Source: Piper betle
Lineage: Eukaryota; Streptophyta; Magnoliopsida; Piperales; Piperaceae
Direction of reading: 5' to 3'
Length of the DNA: 64,000 bases
Assembly (NCBI GenBank): GCA_033002965.1
Contig: JAURVB010004678.1
Location: forward strand, 1-64,000
The notes under the pieces were generated by a model. It was not told where the DNA came from and ran no database searches. It worked only from the letters and a program-made list of their open reading frames with translations. Within the stretch, counting starts at the first letter, position 1. The number at the start of each line of letters is the position of its first letter. A program made the position numbers and the translations under genes. This document shows, piece after piece, positions 1 through 10,728 of the stretch.

Positions 1-950
1 TGCTTGAGAGTACTCTGCCTTTGTGCTTAGGGTCAGAAGTGATACGGAGGATGTAGAGAGTTGTAGGATAATTGATTTCTCCATGCAAGGGATAGTCTTA
101 ACGTTTGTCGAGGCATCTGACGAATTAGAATGGGACACTATCAAGTTGAGGCCAATGGCTCCTAATTAGCACCCTAATGAGAAATTTTATGAAGAAGTAT
201 ATGAATGATTTCATTTAACAAGAGTCAAATCTCCTATGCTAATTTGATTATTAGTTATTTCTATACCAATAACACTCGTTACTGACATTTTTGTATTATA
301 TGTATAGGCGAAATCTAGATGATTGAGTGTTGTCGAGACTGCGAAGGAGCAGTGATGTACCATGCACACATGTACTTGCCGAATGTAATGGAAATTGTGG
401 GGTGATGCACTGTTGTGAATAGTTGTGAATTAAATGTTGGAATGTTTTATTACAGGATTGTTGTGAGAAAACCCTAAAATGTTTTACATGTGATTATAAT
501 TGCAACTAGAACTGAATAGGATTAGCAATGGAATCCATACTCAGCTCAAAAGAAGGAAAATGTTGATAATGGAAATATTGTGAGAATAACATTGTGTTTT
601 TGCTATGTTTGCTATTTCTATTGTTATCCATATATAATGTTTATTATTGATAGGGTAGTCTCTATTGCACTTTTAGGGGAGGCTATGTTTGTTTTGTTTT
701 AAAAATAGCTATTTTTTAAACTTTTCACGTGGTTGTTTTGTTTTGAACATGATTGCATATCATAACATTCATTTAGAATAACATTAGAACCTAAGCATAT
801 CATCCATGCATTATATATTTGTATTACCATCTTGAGACATCGAGGTTAGATCCAAGGTCGACTTAACCAAATCCAGTAGATTAGCAAACGATTTGGTAAC
901 CAGTAGCATTTCCAATTTGGTTTGCGGGTGCACCAAATTGGGATGTTACA
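1..950 (+). mobile_element. 3' part of an old long LTR, cut by the window edge
   Basis: Seen: the first 400 bases match, with many substitutions, the last third of the LTR at 20793-30036. Shared landmarks in order are the 'gagagtactc...gccttt...gtgctta' block at the start, 'ccaataacactcgttactgac' near 265, a TATA-like 'tatatgtatagg' near 300, and the closing 'gggatgttaca' that ends at 950. The orientation gives an LTR whose 3' end is at 950. No tRNA-iMet primer-binding site follows, so this is probably a solo LTR or a truncated copy. The left part lies outside the window. Confidence 0.75.
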
Positions 951-964
951 ATTCTTCTCGAGGC

Positions 965-1160
965 CTGAACGTCTAGATGCTCTATTTTAGGGTGTTTGAA
1001 CATTCAGCCATGGGCCAAATAAGATCATTTAATAGTAGGCAAAATGTTTAGACTCTCTATTCTAGGGTGTCTGGACGTTCTGAGTTCGGCCAATAAACAT
1101 GTTCTGCAAAATACCGACGTTCAGATGCCCTATTTTAAGGTGTATGGGCACTATGTTTGT
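965..1160. repeat. Diverged tandem repeat, about 3 copies of 60-80 bp
   Basis: Three imperfect copies carry the core 'ctctattttagggtgt' and 'ctgaacgt/ctggacgttc' (near 970, 1050 and 1108). It lies directly beside the end of the LTR at 950. No coding potential is visible. Confidence 0.6.
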
Positions 1161-3000
1161 TGTGATCTGACTTTCTAATTTTTATTTGAGGCCTAAATGA
1201 CCGTCAAATTTCATTAAATTTTAACACTAGCCTACTAACACATCATATAACATTCTTTGTAAAAAGTTTTTTTATTTGGAGGTCTAGATCTCAACAAAGG
1301 TATAATTTTTTTAAATTTAACTAGATATATCAAATCATCTTAGAATTGAATGAAATTTTATACACTCTTTTTTTACACCATTACTTATAGTTTAGAACAA
1401 TTCTTGATTGAAAAAGATATCTTCTTGATTGATTTCATCATTTTCTTCTTCTTTAAAATCAATTTTCATGGAAACAATACAAAACAGTAAACAAAACTTC
1501 GAATCTATGCTGTTTAACTCTAATCGTCTCCACTCAAATTGAGTTCATAATTAAATGGTGCACATGCATAATTTACATAAATAATAAATTATAAATTATG
1601 AAAAATCATAAACAAGATGAACAATGATGATGATGCATAAATCTAATAAAGGTTTTAGTTAAATCACTAATTTGATCTTTGAATAATCCTTGCATAAAAC
1701 TCTTCCACCAATGATTTGTACGAGACAAAACCCAGGAGAGAGGAGAGAGGATCGATGAGAGAGAGAGAGAAAGAGAGAAATGATGATGAGAGGGGGAGAA
1801 GAGAGAGGACGTTAGCTTACCTAGGGTTTGCCTCCACCTTCTTGCATCCATATATATTTTACCATAAATTCTTTTCTTCCTTATTTACCCCTCCAACCTC
1901 CCAAAATTCCTTATCTACCCTTAACCGCACGAGTAAGTCGATCAATCCCCTTAGAGGAAGCTTCAACTTCAACCTCTATTTTGCTAATTTACTAGTCCTT
2001 CTTCCAACATTGGCTACACTTAATCAATTTCCATGACTAATACAAGTGCTTCCACTAATTTGATCTTCCAAACTAAGCAAAATTGACCTATCTCAAAATA
2101 AATCAGTGTACCACATAATAAACTATGTTTTGAGAAAAAAGAAAAAAAATTTACCCTACTAAAATTACTAAGTATAAATCTATAATTATTTCAAGAAACA
2201 AATATGTTTATAGTTTAAAATCTATGAAAATACAAATAAAAATATTAGTTTTTACAAAACATATTTTGTTGCAGTTGTATGTTGTGTTCCGAAAAAACAT
2301 GGATTATAGGAACCCACAGTTCATACTGTTTGAAGAATCTATGTGGAGACTAAGTGTTCGGGTACGGTGCTCTTGCACTTGTAGAATATCTGTGTGTGTG
2401 TCTATTTTGTATGATATATAGGGTGTGCGGAATATGTAACCACGGCCCCAATGTCTCCGTAAATATTAAGCTCACATCATATAATAATTTACCTAATTTA
2501 GAGATCAAATTAAGTGTAAGTAATGACTAGTGCATAAGATTAAATATTCATAGTAACATGTATTTTTTAAATCATGCTCTTAGTCATAGTCCTTATAAGA
2601 TTTTCCATCTTAAACCTCATTAAGAATTGAGATTTATTTTTACAATAATAGTCTGAAATAATAACGTAACGAATAACTTTCTGAATTATAATATCGTAGT
2701 TTAGTTTGTGTCTAAGCCAAATTATGGTGTTACATATTATCCCTTCCATTATTCTATTTAGACATTCTAAATTGTCTAAAAACATACTCTTAATGACATA
2801 TTTTCTTTATAATATATGATTAATAAAGAGATTTTTGCTTCAAAACCGGGTCATTAATGTATTTAATTTTTACTTGGTGATGTATTTCACTTTTTTTAAA
2901 AAAATTCTTTATCCCTATTATTTGTTTCAACCGATTCAAGCGAGTCAGAAATCGGCCAGAGCCGGATTGAATCTGTAAAGCAATCAATTACCGATTTAGG
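1161..3000. other. Intergenic, no gene recognised
   Basis: AT-rich sequence with a purine-rich GA microsatellite at about 1735-1815 (mostly gagagag/gagaaaga). Short open frames across it are low-complexity and resemble no family I know. The last few hundred bases are the upstream region of the bL35 gene. Confidence 0.6.
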
Positions 3001-3163
3001 ATTTCAACATCAGTGACGCAGGCCAAGGAACCACGGGATTCCCATTTGCGGCGGCGGCGGCGGCGGTGCGGCTGCATTCCGATCGTCTCTCCGGTGGGAG
3101 CCATTTCCGAAGCTTGGATCGAGGGAGACGACTCCAAAGAGTGGAGGGATTGCGTACCGCAAA

Positions 3164-4960
3164 ATGGCGTCGAAATGGGCGGCAAAGTTGCGACCTTTAC
3201 TCTCTTCGGCCATGGAAGGGCAAGGCCGGTACTGCCTGCTCCGCCCGGTCCGCCCGCCGGCTCCTCACCACCGCCTCCTTTCCACCTCCACTGCCACCTT
3301 GCATCTCAAAGTTCGCTTCTTTCCTCCCTACGTCGCCTGCTTCTTGCAGGATCCCCGAATTCAGCTGCGGGCGGCCTCCGTATTCCCCTTTCATGGTGAC
3401 TATATTCTTTTTCGTACACTGCACCTTTTTTTGTGTGTATGGGGGATTTGATTGGTGAAACGATGCTATGGATGCTGGGTTTTTTTAAGTGTTGGGTGAA
3501 CATTTGGTGGTGGGATTGTAGATGATTCAGAAGCGGGATGCTTCGTCAAAGGAGAGGAAGAGAACTCGGGGGACTCCTGTTACTTCCAAGCTTAAGAAAA
3601 TCAAGATGAAGTCTTATTCGTGAGTATTGGATTGTTTGTTCTTTTTTTTTCGTGGGTATTCGTATTGGATTTGGATGTTGATTTTGTGGTCTGCCTTTTC
3701 TTGTTTTTTAATGTGTATGCAGATCGTATAAGTTTAGGTTCAGAACGATGAATGATGGGAAAATTCGGCGGTGGAGAGAAGGGAAGCGGCACAATGCGCA
3801 TCTCAAGGTAGCTTTTTAGGTTTTGTTGATTTAATGCTTGGACATGTTTGTTGTGTTTGTTTGGTGCTGGTGCTTCGCCACTTGTATATTTGTGAAGGCA
3901 ATTTGATCTGTGCTTTAGGTTTGAGCATTTTTCTGGTGCTTTAGTAGGATTGAAAGTAGTTTATAAAAAAAGCATGGAATTGAACTTTGAAACGAGAATC
4001 TGTTGTGATTGTTGCTTTTGATTGATCCAAGCTCGGAATATAGAATGTTGTTAAAACTTTGGGTGTTGGACCATTTGGTCATGATATCAAGATGTGGTAG
4101 CCAATGTGTCTGTTCACCTTGCTGATTAATTTGGCACTGCGTCTATGGTTCATGTCCGATGAAATATTTCTTGTTAACATGGTAGTGAAGCTTCTAGGCG
4201 AGCTTTGTTCAGGAGGCCATGTTAATATTATGTTTTTATCTTTTAATTTCCGTTTTACGTATTCTCTCTGCCACTTTGTATCTTTTCCTAGTTTATGGAT
4301 AAAACATCCTACAAAGATGGTAATGTTTCTTGTGTTTAAGTCAGGTGAGATGCTACCTTGCATTCTTTTTGGAGATGTTTTGGGGTGCTTGTGCCATTTT
4401 GATTATGAAAATACAATGAGATCATCATGAAATAGGTTTTATTCTTTTGCTTGGAAATAGTCCCCCTGCTCACGATGAATGTGTTCACCTCTGTTTGGTT
4501 CACACTATTGGGTTCTATTTTTCCCCTAGAGTATTATAACTGCAGGTCACTGATCTCTCACCCTCTTGTTTCTGCACGAACTTGGACTCCATATTTTTTC
4601 TTAGAAATTTATCAAGATTAGTAGCTAGTTATTCCTCATTCAGCTTTGAGACCCACCAATAATTATTAAATACAAACAACAACAGAAGTGAAAGCAGTGA
4701 TAAACCCAGCTACCAAGAAAAGTAAAATAAAAAATAAAATACTATAACATGTACAGGGAGTATAGTCTGGTGCTATTCCCCAACATTTTACATTCATTTG
4801 CGTTCTTTACTTTATCTCAAACCTGAAAGTGGTCTGGCACAAAGTGATTTTTTTTGTTTATTTTGAGCAGTCAAAGAAATCAAAGAGACGACTTAGACAA
4901 CCAGCCATCGTTCACGCAGCGTATGCTACAGTAATGAAGAAGCTAAATTTTTGCGGATGA
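3164..4960 (+). CDS. Large ribosomal subunit protein bL35, organellar (mitochondrial type)
   Basis: Nuclear gene for a bL35 protein of an organellar ribosome. Exons 2-4 are clear: 3522-3619, 3723-3807 and 4871-4960 (stop TGA), all with GT-AG junctions and consistent phases. They encode the bL35 signature: 'KLKKIKMKSYSS', then 'FRTMNDGKIRRW', 'EGKRHNAHLKSKKSKRRLR', ending 'KKLNFCG'. The basic first exon from ATG 3164 (MASKWAAKLRPLLSS...) is rich in Arg/Ser/Ala and poor in acidic residues, as expected of a mitochondrial presequence. The exon 1 donor is uncertain: the best-looking donor (after 'tttcatg', 3398) leaves a phase that does not match exon 2, while 'tgt|gtatgg' near 3440 does. The gene is convergent with HRD1, about 460 bp away. 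A plastid bL35 is the alternative; the C-terminal sequence favours the mitochondrial form. Confidence 0.87.
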
Positions 4961-5418
4961 GATGCTCATGACAAAAATGGGATCTATCGATGGTAAATGG
5001 CTCTCCATGTTCCCTACCGAAAACAATGTCACTCAAAGGTTTCTGCGTGCATCCCCGTAGAGATCTTTAGCTCTGATTAAGCTTCCGGCGTTCTTTCAAT
5101 TGAGTTAAAATGTTTGAGAGCGAGACTGAATGGTTGCTATACCCCGATACTTTTAAGCTTGAAATCTAATGCAGAGATCAGCTTTTTTGGGTGGAAATAA
5201 TTGAGCATCCTACAGACACATTACGTATAAAAACCGTACAATAACAGAAACGTAACTATGCCACTTTTGTAGATATAAATGTAAGCTTTTGTGATCATGC
5301 CGTTCCGAAGGCATCAAATCCTGGTGTAAGCTCTTACGTGCATGAGGTTATAAGAAATTTTGGAAAAAATTTTGAGGTACGGATTTTCAAATGCATGATG
5401 CATAGAAGAAAATCACTC
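4961..5418. other. Shared 3' region between convergent bL35 and HRD1 genes
   Basis: About 460 bp between two stop codons on opposite strands; it must hold the 3' UTRs and polyadenylation signals of both genes. No repeat or further gene seen. Confidence 0.6.
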
Positions 5419-8167
5419 TTATCTATTTACATCTTCATCACTGCCATGGCGACCACAGTCAAGATCAGATCCAGGACTGTCAACCTTAGCTTTTCCTTTG
5501 CTGCCGGACACTTCAACCATTTGGTTCCTCATAAGCTGGAGTTGGCTTTGTAAAAGCTAATCAATTCAAAAGTAATATATTTTAAATACCACAGAAATGT
5601 CGCAATTTGTGATTATAAGGGTGAGTGTACCCAAACTAAAAGCAAAGTTACCTCAATTTGGCGCTGCAGCAAACGTTCGCGAGGTTCAAATGAAGAACCT
5701 TGTGCACTGGTAGGCTGAAAGAGACTGAGGAATGAGGTACATGCGAATTTGCTTGGTTTTGGACAAACTGAAATTGTTGTGCAGAAGTACTTGCTTCTCC
5801 ACTTCCCTTGGTGCTCTCTCCACTGTCATCACCCCCTGGTGGCAAAAATGTTGGTGGTACAAACACATAACCAGATGGCCTGGAGCAAAAGAGTTCACTC
5901 TCCTTAATAGTATGCAATTATACGAAACAAATTCATAAACAGAAGAAGTTTAAGAAACAGATCAAACCATGCAACTGTGTTTGCGTAAGGATATACAAAT
6001 GACTTTTGGTATACTGCTGCAGCCGCTGAAGCAGCTTGAATTCTTCTTTGGTGATGGCTAACATTATTATCTGTTTCTCTACTTTTTACGGAACCTTGAC
6101 CTGATGTGCCAGAACTACCTAATTACGAGGCATTTGCAATTAGGATATACCAGAGCTGCAACCCGAGAAGACAATGAGGCGAAAGAGAGTTCATCTCACC
6201 AGGTTGAATACGCTCTGAAGGTGTTCCTTGTGACCCACCACTAGTAGATGTGCCATTTTCAGAAGGAACAACCAAAGCTCGACAAGTAGGACATGTATGT
6301 TGCCGCTCCAACCATGACCGCAGGCAATGAACATGGAAAAGGTGACCACATATAAGCTTCTTAGCAGTTACCATCTCTTCCCGGCAAATGATACACGTGG
6401 CGTCACTTCTGCAAGCTTATATAAGTTAATTTCTCATAACACTGAAAAAATAAATGGCATGAAACAAACAGATAACAAAGAGTAACATACGCATCTAGTT
6501 CTTCCGGAGTAGCATCTGGAAAACGATCATTCATATTAGATGTAATTTTTCGATATCGAATGTAGTCAGCAACGCGAACCTTGAAATTGCGGAATGTCTC
6601 GTACAGCTCCCGAATTAAATGCAGGGGTACACCGTAGTTCCTAAAAGATGCAAGCGAGAAAAACAGGTTGTCAATAAATAATTTTTTTAAAATAATAAGG
6701 ATTCATATGAATTCAACACTGCTAAAGATTCCCAAATTATGAAGTTTGCACATTCCACAATATCTAAAAAATTCAATTTCATCATTATCATTATATATCC
6801 AAATTAAAATAGAATTGGTGACAATGACACGGATTTGCTCACCAAATGACTTTTTCAAATCGGTCACACAACCATGTAAAATATAAGTATAGCAAAAAGA
6901 TTCTGGTTTAAAGCAGACCAAGAAGGAAGATGGACAAAATGAGATAAAGCAGATTCCCTATGTAGTTCATGAGCTAATAATTGAGAAGGAAACATTAACG
7001 CAGTCAGTTATCTATGATAAAACTATAACAATATGTAGCAAAGAGGTTAAAAATCTAAAAAGAACCATCAAAAGGGAAACTATCTAAGCTTGCCGTCTTG
7101 ACACATTATGATAAGCACGACAGAAGAAAATGAAAGAGAAAGATCGCTAGAAGCTTAAGATGATAAAAATGAATATAATTCATCTCATCCAAAAAAGTCG
7201 GAAACTTACATGCACCCAACAATTAACTAAAACCCAACCCTCCACAGAGACTAGCAGGATGCAATTATATTGGATAACAACTGCAAATAGAACATTAAGT
7301 TACTTACAGGAAAATCACAAAGAAGAACAATAGGTACATAGACAAGTGAAGTAGGTCACGGATGAGCTCCAAGTAAAAGGTATACACAGCCTTCCTCTCC
7401 CACTGTCCTTCCATAACCATGTCAACGACATAGAAAACGTACTTCACAAAAGTCGAAATCGTTGTCGTCGCCAATATCATATACCTGCACAATAAAAATC
7501 CAGTAAAATATTCAGAATTAACAACACCCAAAAAAGAATCCAATTTATAAATAAATCAACAGAACCATAATTACCACAAGTCACAAATTCCGAAATTTAT
7601 ACAATAATCATACATATAACATGTATGTACTTACTCAAAAGAGGAAAAAAGTGACACGGACGGTATTCTAGTCTGGCTCAGATACTTCAAACAGCTGAAC
7701 AAGAAGACGCAATCCACAAGCAGAAGAAACCCCATAAACGATATAATCCTCGCATGAGAGAGGACGGGAACACTGGGAGTCGTCTCAATGTACTCAACTC
7801 GTTTCTGGGCCAGCCAGTGCAACGCCTTGATGAACAAAAGCGCCGTCACCATGGCCAAAAACGAGACCGAGAAATCCTTCCGGAAAATCGTAATGGCGAA
7901 CAAGATTTCCATCACCTCCCGCCAAGACTGCTCATTCAACCTCTCGACCTCGGCCTCACGCAGCGGACCGAGGAACAAGCACTTGGCGATCTGCCATAAG
8001 GTGCACATGATGACCAAGCCCATGTTGAGGAGCAGCACCAAGCTGATCTTGGAGGTGGAGAGGTACACCATTGCCGGGTAGAACTGGACCCTGCTGCTAA
8101 AGGCATGGTATATGATCGCAATCGCACCTCCCAGGCTGAACCCGGCGTACGTCCGCAACCGCATCAT
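5419..8167 (-). CDS. HRD1: HRD1-type ERAD E3 ubiquitin-protein ligase
   Basis: ER-membrane RING E3 ligase that ubiquitinates misfolded proteins for retrotranslocation (known for the family). Seven coding exons on the minus strand: 8167-7635, 7484-7308, 6640-6491, 6408-6200, 6118-5968, 5879-5652 and 5556-5419; all GT-AG. The first three exons encode hydrophobic multi-pass segments with the HRD1 landmarks 'REAEVERLNEQSWREVMEI', 'LAQKRVEYIETTPS' and 'VYTFYLELIRDLLHLSMYL'. Exons 3-4 hold 'LIRELYETFRNFKVR' and the RING-H2 domain (CIIC...CGHLFHVHC...CPTC, complete set of zinc ligands). The tail ends in a Gln-rich helix 'ERLLQRQIE|LLQSQLQLM'. The start at 8167 matches the family's M-x-RLRTYAG N terminus. 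Exon 6 changes frame internally (one base too few), so the tail is out of frame as assembled. Expected length about 528 residues. Confidence 0.92.
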
Positions 8168-8540
8168 CTTCTCCCCCAAACCTGCAAAAAACAAGGATTC
8201 CAGATTTCATCTAAGAAGCATGCGAACGCAATTCACAGGTTAGCGTGATCGAGGGATTTCGACGAAATTTGGCCGAGTCGATCTCGCTTTTGACTTTTGA
8301 GACATAGCTTGGTGTGAGATTGATTTGGATAGGAGATCGGAAGCGCGCCTTCTCCTGTCTACCTAATCCGCCGCCGTCGCCGTCGCCGTAGCCGGTGGTG
8401 GTGTCGCCGGAGATTGGAAGGGGCCCGATTAGGGTTGGGATGAGGAGGGTTGACGGGAGAAGACGAGGTGCCCGAATGCAGGACTCGGTTGGTCCGTCGG
8501 GTAAGAGTGTTTGAGCAAACAATAATGGACCGTACAAACG
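8168..8540 (-). promoter_or_regulatory. HRD1 5' leader with probable leader intron
   Basis: A splice acceptor (…tttttgcag) ends at 8182, 14 bases upstream of the HRD1 ATG. A good donor (ttag|gtagac) lies at 8363/8362, giving a leader intron of about 180 bp. Sequence upstream of 8363 is GC-rich with repeated CCG/GCC, typical of a plant 5' UTR. The transcription start is not visible. Confidence 0.5.
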
Positions 8541-9330
8541 GTTTGGTTTGTCCGTTTGTTTGTTTTTGTCATTCTATGTCACGAGCTAGAGATTAACCAA
8601 TAAAAGAGTACCACGTCAAGTGGGCGTCTTGACGTGTGCATGTGAGTAGATTCGGGCCATTGTTCCCATGGGCTGGACAAGTGGGCTTTGACAATGGTAG
8701 TGATGAGGATTGGTCGACCCATGATCACTAGGGTTTATCGATTTCATTTGATACTCTATATCACAAAAAAATCCTAATATATATAATTTATATGAGTTAT
8801 ACGTTTTATTTAGAGAAGTTTAATGGGTCTCGTTACTCAAAATTTTCATACTTAAATATAAAAATAATTTATGAGATATTTATAGATTGTTAATTCAATT
8901 TAATACTTTTAACTTTTTTTCATCTTAATTATCAAAGTAAATATGATAAAAAATAATTTTAAAATATTTTTAAATTAACATATTTTTAAAAAAATTTAAA
9001 AGTAAGTCTAATTGATGTAAAAAAGAGATAAAATTTTATCAACATTTTACATGTGCACTCTACTTTCCATACATATAAACCACTTCATGTGAGACTCGCT
9101 ACAAAGGTTCTTATGTACCTCATGTGACCTATATACTAGACATAGCTCACTAATATAAAATTCTCTCCCAATAATTTTAGATTTCAAAAATTTTTGTTTT
9201 ACAAGGTAAAGTGGAGTAGGATTTTATGAATTAAAAAATTTGTAATGACCTTTTTTTCACAAAATGCATCTTAAATAATAAAAAAAATAAGATTTTACAA
9301 TAACGTTGTTATACAAATATCTAAAAGCCT
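8541..9330. other. AT-rich intergenic region
   Basis: Upstream region of HRD1 grading into AT-rich sequence. It contains a perfect-looking ABRE/G-box-like 'cacgtc' pair near 8612-8636 ('accacgtcaag...cttgacgtg'). No gene seen. Confidence 0.45.
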
Positions 9331-9334
9331 TTAA

Positions 9335-9455
9335 TGTCAATATCAAGTGCCTCATACTTTATAACTCTTATATGTAATGTACCATAAATTAGGTTAATGT
9401 AATAAAGTCAATACGTAGTCAATGTGTAGTTATAAATTCATTAGATGTAACATTC
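9335..9455 (+). repeat. Copia 5' LTR remnant
   Basis: About 120 bp matches 35785-35905 in the same orientation at roughly 80% by eye, including a shared run 'accataaattaggttaat'. The true LTR may be longer; I could not place its TG/CA ends. Confidence 0.6.
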
Positions 9456-9579
9456 ACATATATTTACATGAATGAGAATGCTCAAGTGTGATAAGAGAAT
9501 TATCTCCTTTGGTGTTTTCACTTCTTTCCTATCGTTAACAGTTAAAGACTAATGGTTTTGTTGATGGTTTTATCAACCC

Positions 9580-10403
9580 ACCACCCTCCCATATTATTGA
9601 TAATTCCACCATTCTACCTTTTTCCAACTCTTATTACTTGAATTGGTTTTGGCTAGACTAAATTCTTGCCACCCTTTCTCCTGCTATCTTAGAGCAATTG
9701 TTTGGACTTAGCACTTCCTATACTATATGGCAAAAGCTTTAGAAGATATATGCGTCAAACTCCCTAATGCATATTCATCAACTCAAATTAGAGTTCCAGA
9801 CTATCTGACATAAAAATCTTACAATGACCAAACATCTTGAGAAAATCAAATTTCTATCTAACAACCTTTCAGCAGGTCATCCTATTAAGGAGGCGGGTCT
9901 AGTCTTTTATACCCTTGATGGTTTAGGACCAAATTTTGAACCATTTGTAATATCGACTACTTCTCAAAAGGACATTATTACAATGAAAGATCTTCACCAC
10001 CTCCTTCTCACCCTAGAACATAGTCTAGCTCTCCCCTCTCAATTGACTTCCTTAGACATCTCCTCCACACCCACACCAATGTTACAAACTTGACTATTGA
10101 TAACCCACTCTCTTCAACAATGCTAGCCGTGGTTCCTCTAATTGTGGTCAAGGTTAAGGTCATGGTTGTGGAAGTGACAATGGCTTCGACAATCAACAAC
10201 ATGCTACTTCAAATAGTTCAGTTTCTAACAATGGTCATCCATAATGCCAAATTTGTAACAAGGGTGATCACATCGCACTCCAATGCTACAATAGGTTTAA
10301 TCAAGCATATCAGCCACCATCCCTTCCAATTGCTAATCTCACATGTTCAAGTAACTAATCGACATCTGAATGGTACCCAGACTCTGAAAAAACTCATCAC
10401 ATT
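9580..10403 (+). pseudogene. Copia gag (UBN2-type) with zinc knuckle and start of protease
   Basis: A readable stretch of 9824-10093 gives 'KHLEKIKFLSNNLSAGHPI', then 'FYTLDGLGPNFEPFV', the hallmark of plant copia gag (UBN2 domain). A Gly/Arg/Asn-rich linker follows in another frame. A CCHC zinc knuckle (CQIC-x4-H-x4-C) is readable at about 10249-10290. The protease entry motif 'WYPDS' plus 'THHI' sits at about 10370-10403. Stops at several places (for example in the 9640-9830 part) show it is dead. The frame ends exactly at the insertion point of solo LTR G. Confidence 0.8.
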
Positions 10404-10728
10404 TGTAAAACCCTAGCTTTGGGTTATACTTTTACCCACTTGTTGCTCTGTCCTTTCAAGCCAGTCTCAAGTCGGTTAGAGCCAGACCAACTTTTAAACC
10501 ATGAGTGTGGAGCCCAGGATAGCCATATGAGCATGTTATGAAGGCTGAGTATGCCCCGATATATAGATGATAACTTCGGTTATGCTATAGTAGAACATGA
10601 GTTATTAGCAACTATATGAGAAATACAGATTTTTGCTTGTGTTGGCCTAGGGTTTTAGAGCTAGATCTAGGCCGTTACAACATTTAGAATTTGTTTAAGT
10701 TTTTTGGGGTACTTGTTTTGTAACACCC

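Noticed and set aside
5650..5830. A short intron inside HRD1 exon 6 to repair the frame
   Set aside because: The only acceptor-like site ('tctctttcag') would need introns of about 28 or 49 nt from in-phase donors, too short for plants; a longer one would remove apparent coding sequence.
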